DNA of 32,500 bases. Origin: Symbiodinium natans. Its lineage: Eukaryota > Sar > Dinophyceae > Suessiales > Symbiodiniaceae. The position numbers and the translations under genes were made by a program. The stretch covers positions 1-32,500 of the forward strand of contig CAJNDS010002636.1 in the NCBI GenBank assembly GCA_905221605.1. Reading direction: 5' to 3'. Of this stretch, positions 1 through 11,400 are shown piece by piece. The notes beneath the pieces were generated by a model. It was not told the origin of the DNA and did not search any database. It saw only the letters and a program-made list of their open reading frames with translations. Every line of letters begins with the position of its first letter. Within the stretch, counting starts at the first letter, position 1.

Positions 1-32
<32 letters not shown>
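1..32. repeat. Poly-G run
   Basis: 32 consecutive G at the window edge. Similar G or C runs recur at 4902, 13407-13447, 14041, 15938-15980 and 16190. Run lengths are likely unreliable in assembly. Confidence 0.9.
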
Positions 33-33
<1 letters not shown>

Positions 34-301
34 GGCAGGAAAAAAACGGTGCTTCGAGATTCGTGGCTGCCAGGAAAGAGCCAAAAAACAAGTCTACGAG
101 GTCCGCCTGACGACGTCGTTGGTCTTGGGACCTCAAAGGGTTTCATGGTCCAGGGTACCTGAAAAGGATTTACAGCATAAGTAGAAGATCCCCATTTTAG
201 GGTTCGTTTTTGTCACCCAAATAGTCCTAGGGTAAGGACGAGAAGAAGAACGACAGAAAAGGTTGTCTCCTCACTACTTGATACTACTTGTAACCCCAAA
301 T

Positions 302-378
302 CCTAAACCCTAAACCCTAAACCCTGAACCCTGAACCCTAAACCCTAAACCCTAAACCCTAAACCCTAAACCCTAAAC
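302..378. repeat. Telomere-type (CCCTAAA)n array
   Basis: About ten units with CCCTGAA variants; left flank of the exon-like block at 384-445. Confidence 0.95.
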
Positions 379-383
379 CGCAC

Positions 384-445
384 CGGCTTCCCTGGGGCAG
401 ATAGCTGGGCAGACATGGACCTTTGCCATGCCAGCGGAGTCTAGC
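384..445 (-). other. Exon-like block, gene unknown
   Basis: Between a CCCTAAA array (left) and a TTTAGGG array (right). On the minus strand a CAG acceptor and a GT donor bound 62 nt that read LDSAGMAKVHVCPAICPREA. Would belong to a gene downstream of DES1. Not recognised. Confidence 0.3.
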
Positions 446-482
446 CTGCTTGTGACTAGGGTTCTTGGGCCTTCTTTTTAAG

Positions 483-596
483 GGCTTGGGGTTTAGGGTT
501 TAGGGTTTAGGGTTTGGGGTTTGGGGTTTGGGGTTTGGGGTTTAGGGTTTAGGGTTTAGGGTTTAGGGTTTGGGGTTTGGGGTTTGGGGTTTACGG
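483..596. repeat. Telomere-type TTTAGGG/TTTGGGG array
   Basis: Alternating short blocks of TTTAGGG and TTTGGGG, inverted relative to the array at 302. Confidence 0.95.
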
Positions 597-952
597 TATG
601 GGCCTTTAAGGGCTTGTAAGGGAGTACCCCAGATGAAGTTACAACCAAAGAGAGCTTCCCACAGCTATACCTCCTAAGCCTCTAAGTTTCCAAGGCTCAT
701 TCTCTACGGGTCTCTACTAAGAGCCCTCTTTGATATTGGGGGTACCTTCTTGGGGTCCTTAACCCTCAACCTGCAACCCTCAACCCTCAACCCTAATTAA
801 ACCCTAAACCCTTAGTATAAGGGAATCCTACAACTTGGGGTCTATCTCTGGGGTCCACCATTCCATCCTCCTAATCTCCCATGTGCGTTCGTAAGTGTTC
901 GGGGAAGGCATCCGCAGCTGCATCCCTCAACCCAATGAAGACTATACGTAAG

Positions 953-1056
953 TTGGGATCCTCCCCCTGTTCTACTAACAGTCCTTCATGGGGATTCTAG
1001 TAGGGGGTACTTTGAATCCCGATTAAGGACTGTTAGTTTAAGGGGGAACATCCCAA
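953..1056. mobile_element. MITE-like inverted-repeat element, about 104 bp
   Basis: Left arm TTGGGATCCTCCCCCTG... and right arm (reverse complement) TTGGGATGTTCCCCCTT..., both continuing into CTAACAGTCCTT; arms of about 35 bp with a few mismatches. The interior GGGGATTCTAGTAGG has a diverged relative near 29400-29455. Confidence 0.7.
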
Positions 1057-1487
1057 ACTCTACTTCCGGATGCTGCGCACGGAATGAACCTACGTGAACC
1101 TGGCTGTGCCACAGGCCTCGAGACCCTATAGCAAACCAAGTGAACTGCAGACTTACGCGCCTCCTGGTCCCCGCTTTCGCATGGAGGGGCGGGTGGGGTG
1201 GGGCGGGGGAGCTCATCTACATCCTGGGGACTGCAATGCTTTCGTATTTCTATACGGAAAAAAGGTATCCATTCCTAAACCATCCTAAGCACTGAGCCCT
1301 GAACCCCACTCACTCCAATGAATCACGTGAGGCCGGCCCTGGCAGGCGCAAATTTAAACAGGATGATCGGCGCATCCAAGCTGCTGACTTGGCGAGAAGG
1401 CAAAAATATGGATGTTACTATGGCCGTGGGGAAGGCAAAAAGCTTTGAGGGTCATTTGAGTCATCAATAAGACTAATGAGATACCTC

Positions 1488-1652
1488 CTAAACCCTAAAC
1501 CCTAAACCCTAAACCCTAAACCCTAAACCCTAAACCCTAAACCCTAAACCCTAAACCCTAAACCCTAAACCCTAAACCCTACCCCTAAACCCTAAACCCT
1601 AAACCCTAAACCCTAAACCCTAAACCCTAAACCCTAAACCCTAAACCCTAAA
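1488..1652. repeat. Telomere-type (CCCTAAA)n array
   Basis: About 23 near-perfect units with one CCCTA slip. Confidence 0.97.
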
Positions 1653-1778
1653 CCTTCAACTTGGCCCTTGAGATCTGATCATCGAGAGCCCATTGGCGGT
1701 TCCAATGTGGCGTGTACACTGAATTGAGGCGTGCACAGGCAAGATGACACACCTCAGATCTCAAGGGGCAGTTGAAGG
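1653..1778. mobile_element. Inverted-repeat element between opposed telomere-type repeats
   Basis: Left arm CCTTCAACTTGGCCCTTGAG and right arm CTCAAGGGGCAGTTGAAGG, about 25 bp each around CAGATCT, about 75 bp loop. Followed at once by TAGGGTTTAGGG, so the outer repeats extend the stem. Confidence 0.7.
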
Positions 1779-1997
1779 TGTAGGGTTTAGGGTTTAGAAT
1801 TTGGGGCTTAAGGCTTAGGGCTTAGGAACCCTGAACCTTCACCCGGAAAGTCAATCAATGAACCCCTGAACCAGCAACGCCCCGACTGAAGCCGAAACCG
1901 TGCCCTGAACCCGAAAAACCCCAACCCCAAACCCTCAAGATAATACCACAACCCTAAACCCTAAACCCTAAACCCTAAACCCTAAGCCCTCTAGACT

Positions 1998-2057
1998 CTG
2001 CGAGCCCAGCCACGCAGTCGTCTCTTGCCTGTCCGGAAAAACTTCGCCGCCGCAGGC
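1998..2057 (-). other. Exon-like block, gene unknown
   Basis: Unique GC-rich block with CCCTAAA left and TTTAGGG right, like the confirmed exons. The minus strand reads ACGGEVFPDRQETTAWLGSQ with GC-rich third positions. Lies 3' of the DES1 stop. Not recognised. Confidence 0.35.
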
Positions 2058-2378
2058 CTTGCTCTAGCGGCTTTAGGGTTTTGGATTAGGGTTTAGGGTT
2101 CTGGGGTTTAGGGTTTAGGGTTTTGGGTTTTGGAGTTTAGGGTTTTGGGGGTTAGCGTTGAGTGTTTTTTTCGACGGGGAGTTACCTGCATAGATATAAC
2201 CAGCTACAAGGGCGGAAACTTACAACTGTAAAGCCCTAAAACCTAAACCGTTGGAACCTTCAAGTAAGCTCAAGGCTCCCTAAGCCTTGAGCCCTGAGCC
2301 CTGAGCCCTGAGCCCCAAGCCCCAAGCCCCAAGCACCAAGCCCTCAGCCTTCACCTCAATTTCGGCCCGGGCGCGGTC

Positions 2379-2455
2379 TCACTCTGCCTTTTTCGTCCTC
2401 TTCACCCGACTGAAGGGGCTGATGGAGTCATCGATGATGTAGCGGAGGATGGCCC
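2379..2455 (-). CDS. DES1: DES1 exon 19 (terminal, stop TGA)
   Basis: 77 nt, (G)AILRYIIDDSISPFSRVKR then TKKAE and stop. Eleven residues separate SW from DD, exactly as in DES1. TGA at 2381-2379. Confidence 0.9.
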
Positions 2456-5400
2456 CTACACCAGGGTACGGGTTTATGTAAGTGGGTTCAGGGTTGAGGG
2501 TGACACTATATAGAGAAATAGACAAATAAATGAATACAAAAATCATATTTATCTATGTATTTTTTTAATTATACATCTGTCTCCATCTTTCTTTCTTTCT
2601 TGGGGGCATGAGGATCTCTCTCTCTCTCTGTCTCTTTCTCTTTGTGTTTTCCTCTTTTTTTTTTTTTTTGGGGGGGGGGGTGATTTAGGGTGTATAGGGT
2701 TGAGCCACTAAAGGATCTCGACTCTTGGCTCTAGGGTTTTAAGGTTTAGGGTATCCTGCCTGACTGGGGATAAAATAAACTGTACCTACCAGAGGACCCC
2801 GATTTACATTGGACGATGAACTGGAGCATGCGGGGCCTCAAAGCCTCTCTCAACCCTAACTCCTAAACCCCAAACCCAAACCCTAAACCCTAAGCGCCCG
2901 CCTGGCCAGCTGGGGCATTGCGGGAGGTTGTCGTAGTACCTCGGGCCCAGAAAATGCTCGGGCTGCCTGAGCCCTCAAATCCTGAATCCTAAACCCTAAA
3001 CCCTGAATCCTAAACCCCAAACTAAACCCCTATCCTCGATATGCTGGCACCCCGAAAACATCTCTCCCAACCAAAGCCCAAAACGAAACCCCCTGCCTAA
3101 CCCCCTGAGCACCCCTAAGCCCTAACCCCTAAACTCTAAATCCTAAACTGTTGAACTCTAAACACCCTAAACACCCTAAACACCCTAAACACCTAAAAAC
3201 ACCCTAAACACCCTAAAACATCCTAAAACACCCCTAAACACCCTGAAGGCCATAAACGCCCTCAAACATCCCGAATCACCCCTAAACACCCTAAAAGCCC
3301 TAAACGCCCTAAACTCTGAACAAACTCTAACTAAACCCTAAACCCTAAACCCTAAACCCTAAGCCCTAAACCCTAAACCCTAAAACCCTAAACCCCTAAA
3401 CCCCTAAACCCCTAAACCCCAAAACCCCAAAACCCCAAAACCCAAAACCCTAAACCCCTACACCCCTAAACCCCCTAAACCCTTTAAAGCCCCTAAAATC
3501 AAACCTGGCGGCTCCGGAGCCAGCTCCCGCACCTTTGGCAAGCTTGACCAGGCGATGTTGGGGAAGTCGTGGTGCTCCTGAGGCTTCTTGGGGTTTAGGG
3601 TTTAGGGTTTGGGCTTTAGGGTTTGGGGTTTCGGGTTTTCGGGTTTGGGGTTTCGGGTTTGGGGTTTAGGGTTTGGGGTTTAGGGCTTTGGGTACTTGTG
3701 GTCTTATCTCCGGAGCACCCTATGCTTTCAGGATCTGCCTTCCAAAACGGGGCCCTCAAAGGTGAAGGTTGGGGATCTCATGCGACGCGTAAACTCAAGG
3801 CTTAGCCCGCGCGGGGCCTGTACTCGTCTCTTATTAACATGAGCCTGAAAAATGACATATCCGTGGGGCCCAACCTTAGGAAAGGTTTGGGTGGCTTTGC
3901 CACTTTAGATGGGGTGGGGCGCCCTCCACAATCGGGCCATTAGCTGCGCTTCGCACTTGACGAAGCTTTCCAGCCTATTCTGCATCCCAACCTTCACCGC
4001 ATCGGTGCCAAACTACAGCAAACCCTGAACCCTAACCCGCTACACCCCTCAACCCTACGCTCCGACTCCCTGGCTGCGTCAAGGGGCGTTGTGGTATCCC
4101 ACATTGTAGGTCAGGCGGTTCAACGGGCCGTAGTAGGAATACGTTTCCTGAGATGAGCATGGCAGATCCACAAAGAAGTTTAGGGTCCAGGGCGACTCCC
4201 AACCCAAGCAACCCCTGGCCAAAGTAAGGCGCAAGCCCGTAGCCCGCAACCCTAAACCGAAGCAACGGCGACTGTGGGTGAGAAGGCCTTGTAGCTGTGG
4301 AGCGCACAGGCATCGGGCTTGTAGGGTTAGATCCCCCAAGTCCCCTAGACCCTGAACCCTAAACCCTAAACTCTACACCCTAAATCTTAAACCCAACTGA
4401 CTCAACCCAGGCTCCGTCGTGCCCTCCATGACGTAGTGCTCCGCGATGAAGTGTCCGGCGGTCGGGTGGATGGAGCCCGCAAAGAAGGTGGAGAGCAGGA
4501 GATACAGCACCTCACAGTGCTTCCCTACAGGGTCCAAATGTACCTATAGAGCAGATCATTGGACCGGTTCCGATATGGTAGCTTTTGGGGCCCAAGTGTA
4601 TATTATAGAGATGCTGGGAATCCGGACAATGTTGGAGTCTCATGGTTTGGGGTTGAAAGTGGGGGATTTGGAGTTTGGGCTTGGGGTCTGGGGTTTGAGG
4701 GTTTATAGGGTTTTTCGCTCCTGGCTTGGTGCCGTTTGGACATCAGCGCATGACTTGAAGCATGGGAGCACTAAGAACTGGCCCAAGAATTAAGCCAGCG
4801 CCTGCAGCTCAACACACCGAAGAAACACATGCAACTCTACGGCAAACATATGCATCAGGGTTGTGGGTGCAGCGGCGCTGCAGTGGCGCTACGCTCTCCC
4901 TCACTCCCCCCCCCCCCCCCAGCCCAAACCCTGGCACACCCAGTTCCTACGAGAACGTCTCGTCACCTCCCCACACGCAACTTGCGGATTTGGGTTCTAC
5001 CCGCGAGCTTTCAACCCTCAACCCAAAGAAGCCCTATAAACCCGGTTTAGGGTTTGGGGTTTAGGGTTTAGGGCTAACCCCTAAACCCTAAGAAAGGCAT
5101 CTAGAGCCCTAAACCTTCTTGCAGCTGAGGTCAGGGCCCCTTCCCACCCCACCTGGGACGCGGTTAAGGCTTCTGGAGCTTCGATCACGGGGTAAAAAAG
5201 TCCCTCGACGTAGCCGGGTTTGAGGGTTTAGGGTTTAGGGTTAAGGAACTTCTACAACCAGCCCATTCGGCATTTGGGTTTAGGCTTCGAAGCTTGGGGT
5301 CTGCTCGGGTAGGTTTGGGGGCCCCTAAAAACACTATTTTTTTTATGGCTGTTAAGGGTTACAGTATAAAGGGAATTAAGGGTAGTCAAACTGAAAAGCT

Positions 5401-8400
5401 GTGTTCTAACCTACCCTTGTTTAGGGTAGTTAGAATGGGAGTTTAGAGCTTATCAGTTTAGGGTTTTCAGGGCTTAGGGTTTAGGGTTGAGAAGTTGGGG
5501 TGCCTGTGTAAAGTGGGGGATTCAGATCATCAGGCAGCCACCAAAGTTCTTGACGCAGAGGCCAGAACACCCACCAGGATGGGCCATTAGACCCCATAAT
5601 CCCCATAATGAACCCTATAAAGGGCCTTTTAAAGGGGCTATGGGGTGTAGTAGCCCGTCCTGGCAGACTCCCATTGAGAACGCAAGTTTTCAGATTGGCC
5701 AAAAAACCTTGGGCACCGGAAAGACGAAAGTCGTAGAGGCTCAAGGCCCATAGTGCTACCCCTGGCTCCTGTTTGCCACAAACTCTGAACCCAAACCCTG
5801 ACCGCGTGCAGCCCAGCTGGCGGTGACCAAAATCAGGTAGTCGAACGTCGCGCAGACCTGAGTTCAGGGTTCATGGACTAAGGGCTTTGAGGGGGTTTGG
5901 GCCTTTGATGTTTAGGGTTTTGGGGGGTTTTGGGGTTGAGGGCTTAGGGGGTGCACGTTTCTGGGGCTTTACTTCCACCATGCGCCACAGAGTTGAGAAA
6001 TCCAAAACTGACGCGTTTGCAGGTCTCATGCCTCCATCTTGTAACTCGAACTTGTCGGCAATTGCGGACAGCTCTGATTAGCAAGTCCACAGCGCTCAAA
6101 ACCCGGCATGGTCGCGTCGAGAATGGGTCTCAGGCAGTGCATGAGCTTGCTTTTTTACCGTTTTTTGTCGCGAGCACACGCACGCGTGTTCCGGGAACTT
6201 GGACGATGTTGCGCACTGCGGCGCGATCTGGCATGATAGGCCTCGGCATGTAGCTGGGCAGTCCTGCGGGTTCACGGGGCAATCATGGGAGGGTCGTCGC
6301 CTACCGCTCGCAAAAGCCCAGCGAAATCCAAGAGCCAATGATGCTCATGATGTGCTGGGGGCGCCGGGCGAGCATCATGAGCAGCATGCGCAACGGCTCA
6401 AAATGCGGCAATGTCGACAAACAAATACAAGAAGAAAACATGGAACGCTGCAAGCAACACGGCAGCCGGAGGCTTCCCCCCCCCCAAAGCCGCAAGTAAG
6501 ACTGAAATGTGGCCCCCATAATGCTGCGCATGCCCCCCCCCCCCCCCATCCTTTAACTCTCCCCTCTCAATTCTGGCCCCTCAACTCCAAGACGTCTAAA
6601 GGCGCTACTTCCGTCATCCTCCGACTTGCCACACTCAGGTGCGAATTGGTGCTGTCTTGGGGGGGGGGGCGCATAAACCCCTCAAGACCCTTAACTGCTT
6701 CTGGGGATGGGTTTCGGCGCTTCTTCTCTCCAAAACTGGGCTTTTGGGGTTGACGGATTTGGGGGTGGGGTGTCAAAAAGGTGCCCCATGTGCAACAACC
6801 CTCAGGTTCAGGTTCAGACGCCGCCTGGACTTGTTTGTGTGCATGAAGTCCATGCCAACTGTCACCATTGGTTTCGGTAAACCCCAAACCCTGAAGCACG
6901 GACTCCGTGCTTCAGGGTTTGGGGTTTAAGGGTTTAGGGTTTCAGGGTTCGGGAGGGGTATGGGAAGAAGTGAAGGGCGTAGCCTGTGCAAGCCTACTGT
7001 CAAGGCTTGTTCAGGGCGAACCCGAAGCCCGAAATCCCATAAAAGCCCTCAAGTCGGACACCCTCTATCAGCCCTGAATCCTATCAGCCCCTGAACCCCT
7101 AAACCCTCCACCCTAAACCCTAAACCCTACACCCCAGAAGCCCCCAAAAGCCGTCAACCCTGTTGCAGTTGCGGGCAGGCTGCGGCAAAATTGCAGACCA
7201 CCTCGGCCCATGACTTGAGGGGGCAGCGTAAGGCCTGTTTAGGGTTTAGGGTCTCGGTTTAGGGTTTAGGGTTTAGGGTTTAGGGTTTAGGGTTTAGGGT
7301 TTAGGGTTTCGGTTTAGGGTTTCAGGCCTCTTACAAGCCTTAACTTGCAAAAGGGCTGGCTGAGCTACCAACAACTCAGTGTCAAATTTCGGGCTTAGGA
7401 ATTTGGGTTTGGTGTAGTGTCTTTTTTTGAATAAGGTGGAATACACACACACAAAAACACAAAAAACAAAAAAAATGTGGTACTGAAGAACCCGGCCACC
7501 CATCCGTCGATTGGCACAAGGTCAGGCTTGATGAAGATCGGCCGGAGGGCGTAGGCGAAGATCTGGAAGAACATGAACACGGCCTGGGGGGGCTTTTGCG
7601 GTTAAAGAACTTGGGGCAATAAGGAGTAGAACCCCGAAACCCTATAAACCCTAAACCCTAAACCCTAAACCCTGAGCCCTAAACCCTGAGCCCTAAACCC
7701 TAAACCCTAAGAGGGTGTAGGGCAAGGAAATCTGGTATTGACTACACGAAGATTTTTCTTCCTGCGTTGCCTACTCACCAACAGTAAACGACGTCGGGTG
7801 AGGTTGACTGTTGAGGGTGTCTCCTGTCGTGCGTGGCTTCAAGGAAGGGAGCAGTGGTTGCCCGAAGCTTCGATAAAACCCTAAATCTTGAGCCCCCCTG
7901 AGCCCTCAATCGCCAACTCTGAAGAACGAGGGTTGACGCTTGAATTCATGCGGGGGCTGAACTAAATCAAACCTGCCTGCCCTGCTGGGACCTCAGTATC
8001 GTCTGTTCCTGGTTCCCTGGTCTGTCTAGTAAACCCTAGACTCTAAAACCCAAACCCCGAACCGGAAGAATCTGAGACCCACGAGGGCTTCCAAGGCAGG
8101 TGCTGGCGAGCGAAAGCTGAGGGTGAGGGCATCTTTCTGAAAAAAATGGCTACATTGGGAAACGAGCTCTAGTTGTTCATAGAATCTCCCCAAAACCCTA
8201 CAGTAAACCCTGGGTTGGCCTTTAAACTTTTTTGAAAATATTTATGTACAGAGATGTATACATGGAACATATAAGGTAGCCCAAAAGCCAGCCTAGAACC
8301 CTAATGGGGGCCTTCCGGAGCATGTGATCGACGTAGCCCATGGACGTCCCGGTAATGAGATAGCCTTGCCAAAACCGCTCTGCAGGTTTGGGGCTTAGGG

Positions 8401-11400
8401 TTTAGGGCTTTAGGTTTAGGGTTTAGGGGTTTAGGGTTTTAGGTGTTGGGGTTTAGGTTTCGGGTTTAGGGTTTAGGGGTTTCAGGGTTTAGGGGTTTCA
8501 AGGCATTCTATCCTTGATGCGGTGTTCGGATTGACGCAGCTCTCGGGCAACTCTGGTGAACATACCCTGCATCACATCGGAGTCTACTGTGTAGAGGCAA
8601 TAAGCCCTTAACCCTGAACCATATAACCCTAAAACCCTAAAACCCTAAAACCCTAAAACCTTAAAACCCTAAAACCCTAAAACCCTAAGACCCTAAGACC
8701 CTAAACTCCAAACCGCCCTAAACCCTAAACCCCCTAAAGCCCTTGAAGCGCGCCCAAGAAGAGTGCCTGCCCCCAGGTGCCGCCCTCTCCCGCCTTCCAA
8801 AGTGGTTGGGACATCGGTGTCGATGCCATCCACTCCCTGGTTCCGGTGATGAGCCATGTGGTACCTTCTTGTCTTCAGGTATAGAGGGGTTAGGGTTGAG
8901 GGTTTTAGGGTTTAGGGTTTAGGGGCTTTCCCTCTTTGGAGTGCTTCAGGGGGGAGTTGGGGTTTCGGGTTTATATAGGGTTTAGGGCTCATGGGATTTA
9001 GGGTTGCTTAGGGACTTGGAAGGTGCGATTTCAGGTCGGAACGCCGACATTCAAGCCTAGCGAAGGGACTGCTGAGTAAGCCCTGCAAATCCCTTAAGCC
9101 CCTGTTCCCTACTCGGAGGTTCATGGGTGGTTATATGGTTATTTCTGGGGCCTAGACGGGTTTAGAGCAGGATCTAGTCTGACTAGGGTTTGGAAGTCAA
9201 CCATACACCCTGAAGCTTACCGGTTCTTCGCCGGGAAGTCAGGTGCATCCCCTCTATCGCTCTTTAGCAACAGCCATAGGAATTCGGGAACCCTACTTAC
9301 GGAACCAGCAGAAAAAAATCACGCAGAGCTGAGCCCCTCACGGCTTGAAGGTAATGCAGTACGGGAAGACGATGGGGAGGTTGGCGACCATGCCTTGGGG
9401 GGCAGCTTTCGGGCGGAGCTGCGCAGGAAAACACCATCATATGTTGCCCTACACCCCCTCTATAATTACTACGCCCCCCCTGGGTTCCCCCCTTTCTTCG
9501 AAGAAACCTTAACTATGGCGGGGTAGTATAGAGGGGGGCAGTAGGGGAAACGAATGATTCCATTCATTTCTACACACGGAGACACCGGCAGCCTGCAGAA
9601 AAGCAGGTGCATGCTTTGTCTGAGTGAGATGATGGTCTACTGCGGATATCGATGAGGCAACCGTGTCGAACAGCTTCATATGTACATAAATATTCATAAT
9701 GTAGGGGTCCTCCAGGCCGACATAGGTTAAGTTGCATGATCTCTTGCAGACAGTCCGACTTCGTGGGCCGAACGTCTCTGGAGGGCCACCAGTCATCTAC
9801 CCAGCCCATATGCCCACGGGGCAGGAGGCTGCGGAGAAGTACTCAGGAGTCCCATGCTTACAGGGCCTGTAGGGTCTAGGAGTCCAGTGCTTGTAGTCTA
9901 AACCCTTAACCCTATAACAGCACCCCTCCTAACGAATTGCCTTTCGGTAAAGGGGGCTTCTAAACCCTACTAGTATGGTTAAAGGGTAGTTCGCGGGGTG
10001 TGCTAGTAAAACATTGGGGTTTCAGGGTTCAGAGTTGGTGTCCCAGGTACCGATGATCTTGTTGGCCGTCATCGACTTCGCACCAAGTCCATGTGCAAGC
10101 TCGTGGATGGCCAGGAAGAGCCTTTGCTCACCCTCAAATAGGCGCTTAGGGTTTGGGGCGTTAGGGTTTAGCTAGGGATTAGAGTTTAGGGCTTAGGGCT
10201 CAGGGTAGTTTAGGGTTTATAGGGTTTAGGAGACTTAGAGCCACAAGGAACGCAGCAGCAACGGCGTCTAGACGCACGTACCATTTCAACTCGGCCCAAA
10301 CTCTACAACGCTGAACCCTACCGCTCTGAAAGCCCACAAACCAGCCCGCGACCCTAAGCCGTAAAGCCCTACGCCCTACGCTCTACACGCCCTAAACCCT
10401 ATTAACCCTTAACGCTTATAACCCTTAAACCCTAAACCCTAAACCTTAAACCCTAAACCCCATTAACCCTTAACGCTTATAACCCTTAAACCCTAAGCCC
10501 GCGCCCCACGCCCCACGCCAAATGTGGCCCCAGAAACGAGTGATTGGCCGTCGCGCCGACCACGTAGACAACGACCAGGAACCTGACGTTGTGAAAAATT
10601 GGGGGGCTTAGGGTTTAGGGTTTATAAGGGTTAAGGGTTAAGGGTTAAGGGTTTAGGGTTTAGGGTTTAGGGTTTAGGGTTTAGGGCTTCGAGTTTGGGG
10701 TTTAGGGATGTTTAGGGGTTAGGGCCCTTCAAGGTCTCTAAAAACCTTGAAGGCCCTCAGCCCTGTAAGCCTGGTAGACCCTGTCCTATGAAGCCTAGAA
10801 GCCCGTTCTGGGCTCTATGAGCCCTGGAAAAAACCCAACAACAACCCTACCAACACCCTGCAGCATTGAACAGGCCATTGTCAACTTTATGACTTGCGCT
10901 TCTGCTTCGTGAACTTGAGGCTGTTGCTTCCCTGTGTAACATTCTGCCCTGATCTCCTTGTCTAGGGTTTAGGGTTTAGGGTTTAGGGTTTGGGGTTTGG
11001 GGTTTGGGGTTTGGGGTTTGGGGTTTGGGGTTTGGGGTTTCGTCTACCCGGAGGGCTCGATTCTGTTTGCTGTCATCCCAAACTGCGTGAAAGCGACCGA
11101 AGAGATCAGCAACAACAAAAAGGTCGCATCAAATCGTCGCAAGACAATGTTAGCCCATCCTGGTAACTGGAAGCCAGTGGAAATCACACAAGTCCCCCAA
11201 ACCCTAAACCCTCAAAAACCTGAAGCGCTGCAAGGCCTACACGCCACTCTCAGCACCCTAAACCCTACAATCCCTCGAAGCCCTCTAGGCCCAAAGCCCC
11301 TAAGCCCTAAGCCCTAAACCCTAAACCCTAAGCCCTAAGCCCTAAACCCTAAACCCTAAACTCAACTGCATCAGGACGCGAGCAGATGGACCAGTTGCGT

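Noticed and set aside
3623-3805. Short plus-strand frame rich in GFRVFGFGV
   Set aside because: Translation of TTTGGGG/TTTCGGG repeats; several other short frames have the same origin.
6199-6753. 184-codon plus-strand frame
   Set aside because: Runs through poly-C and GGGG tracts inside a DES1 intron, without codon bias or recognisable domains.
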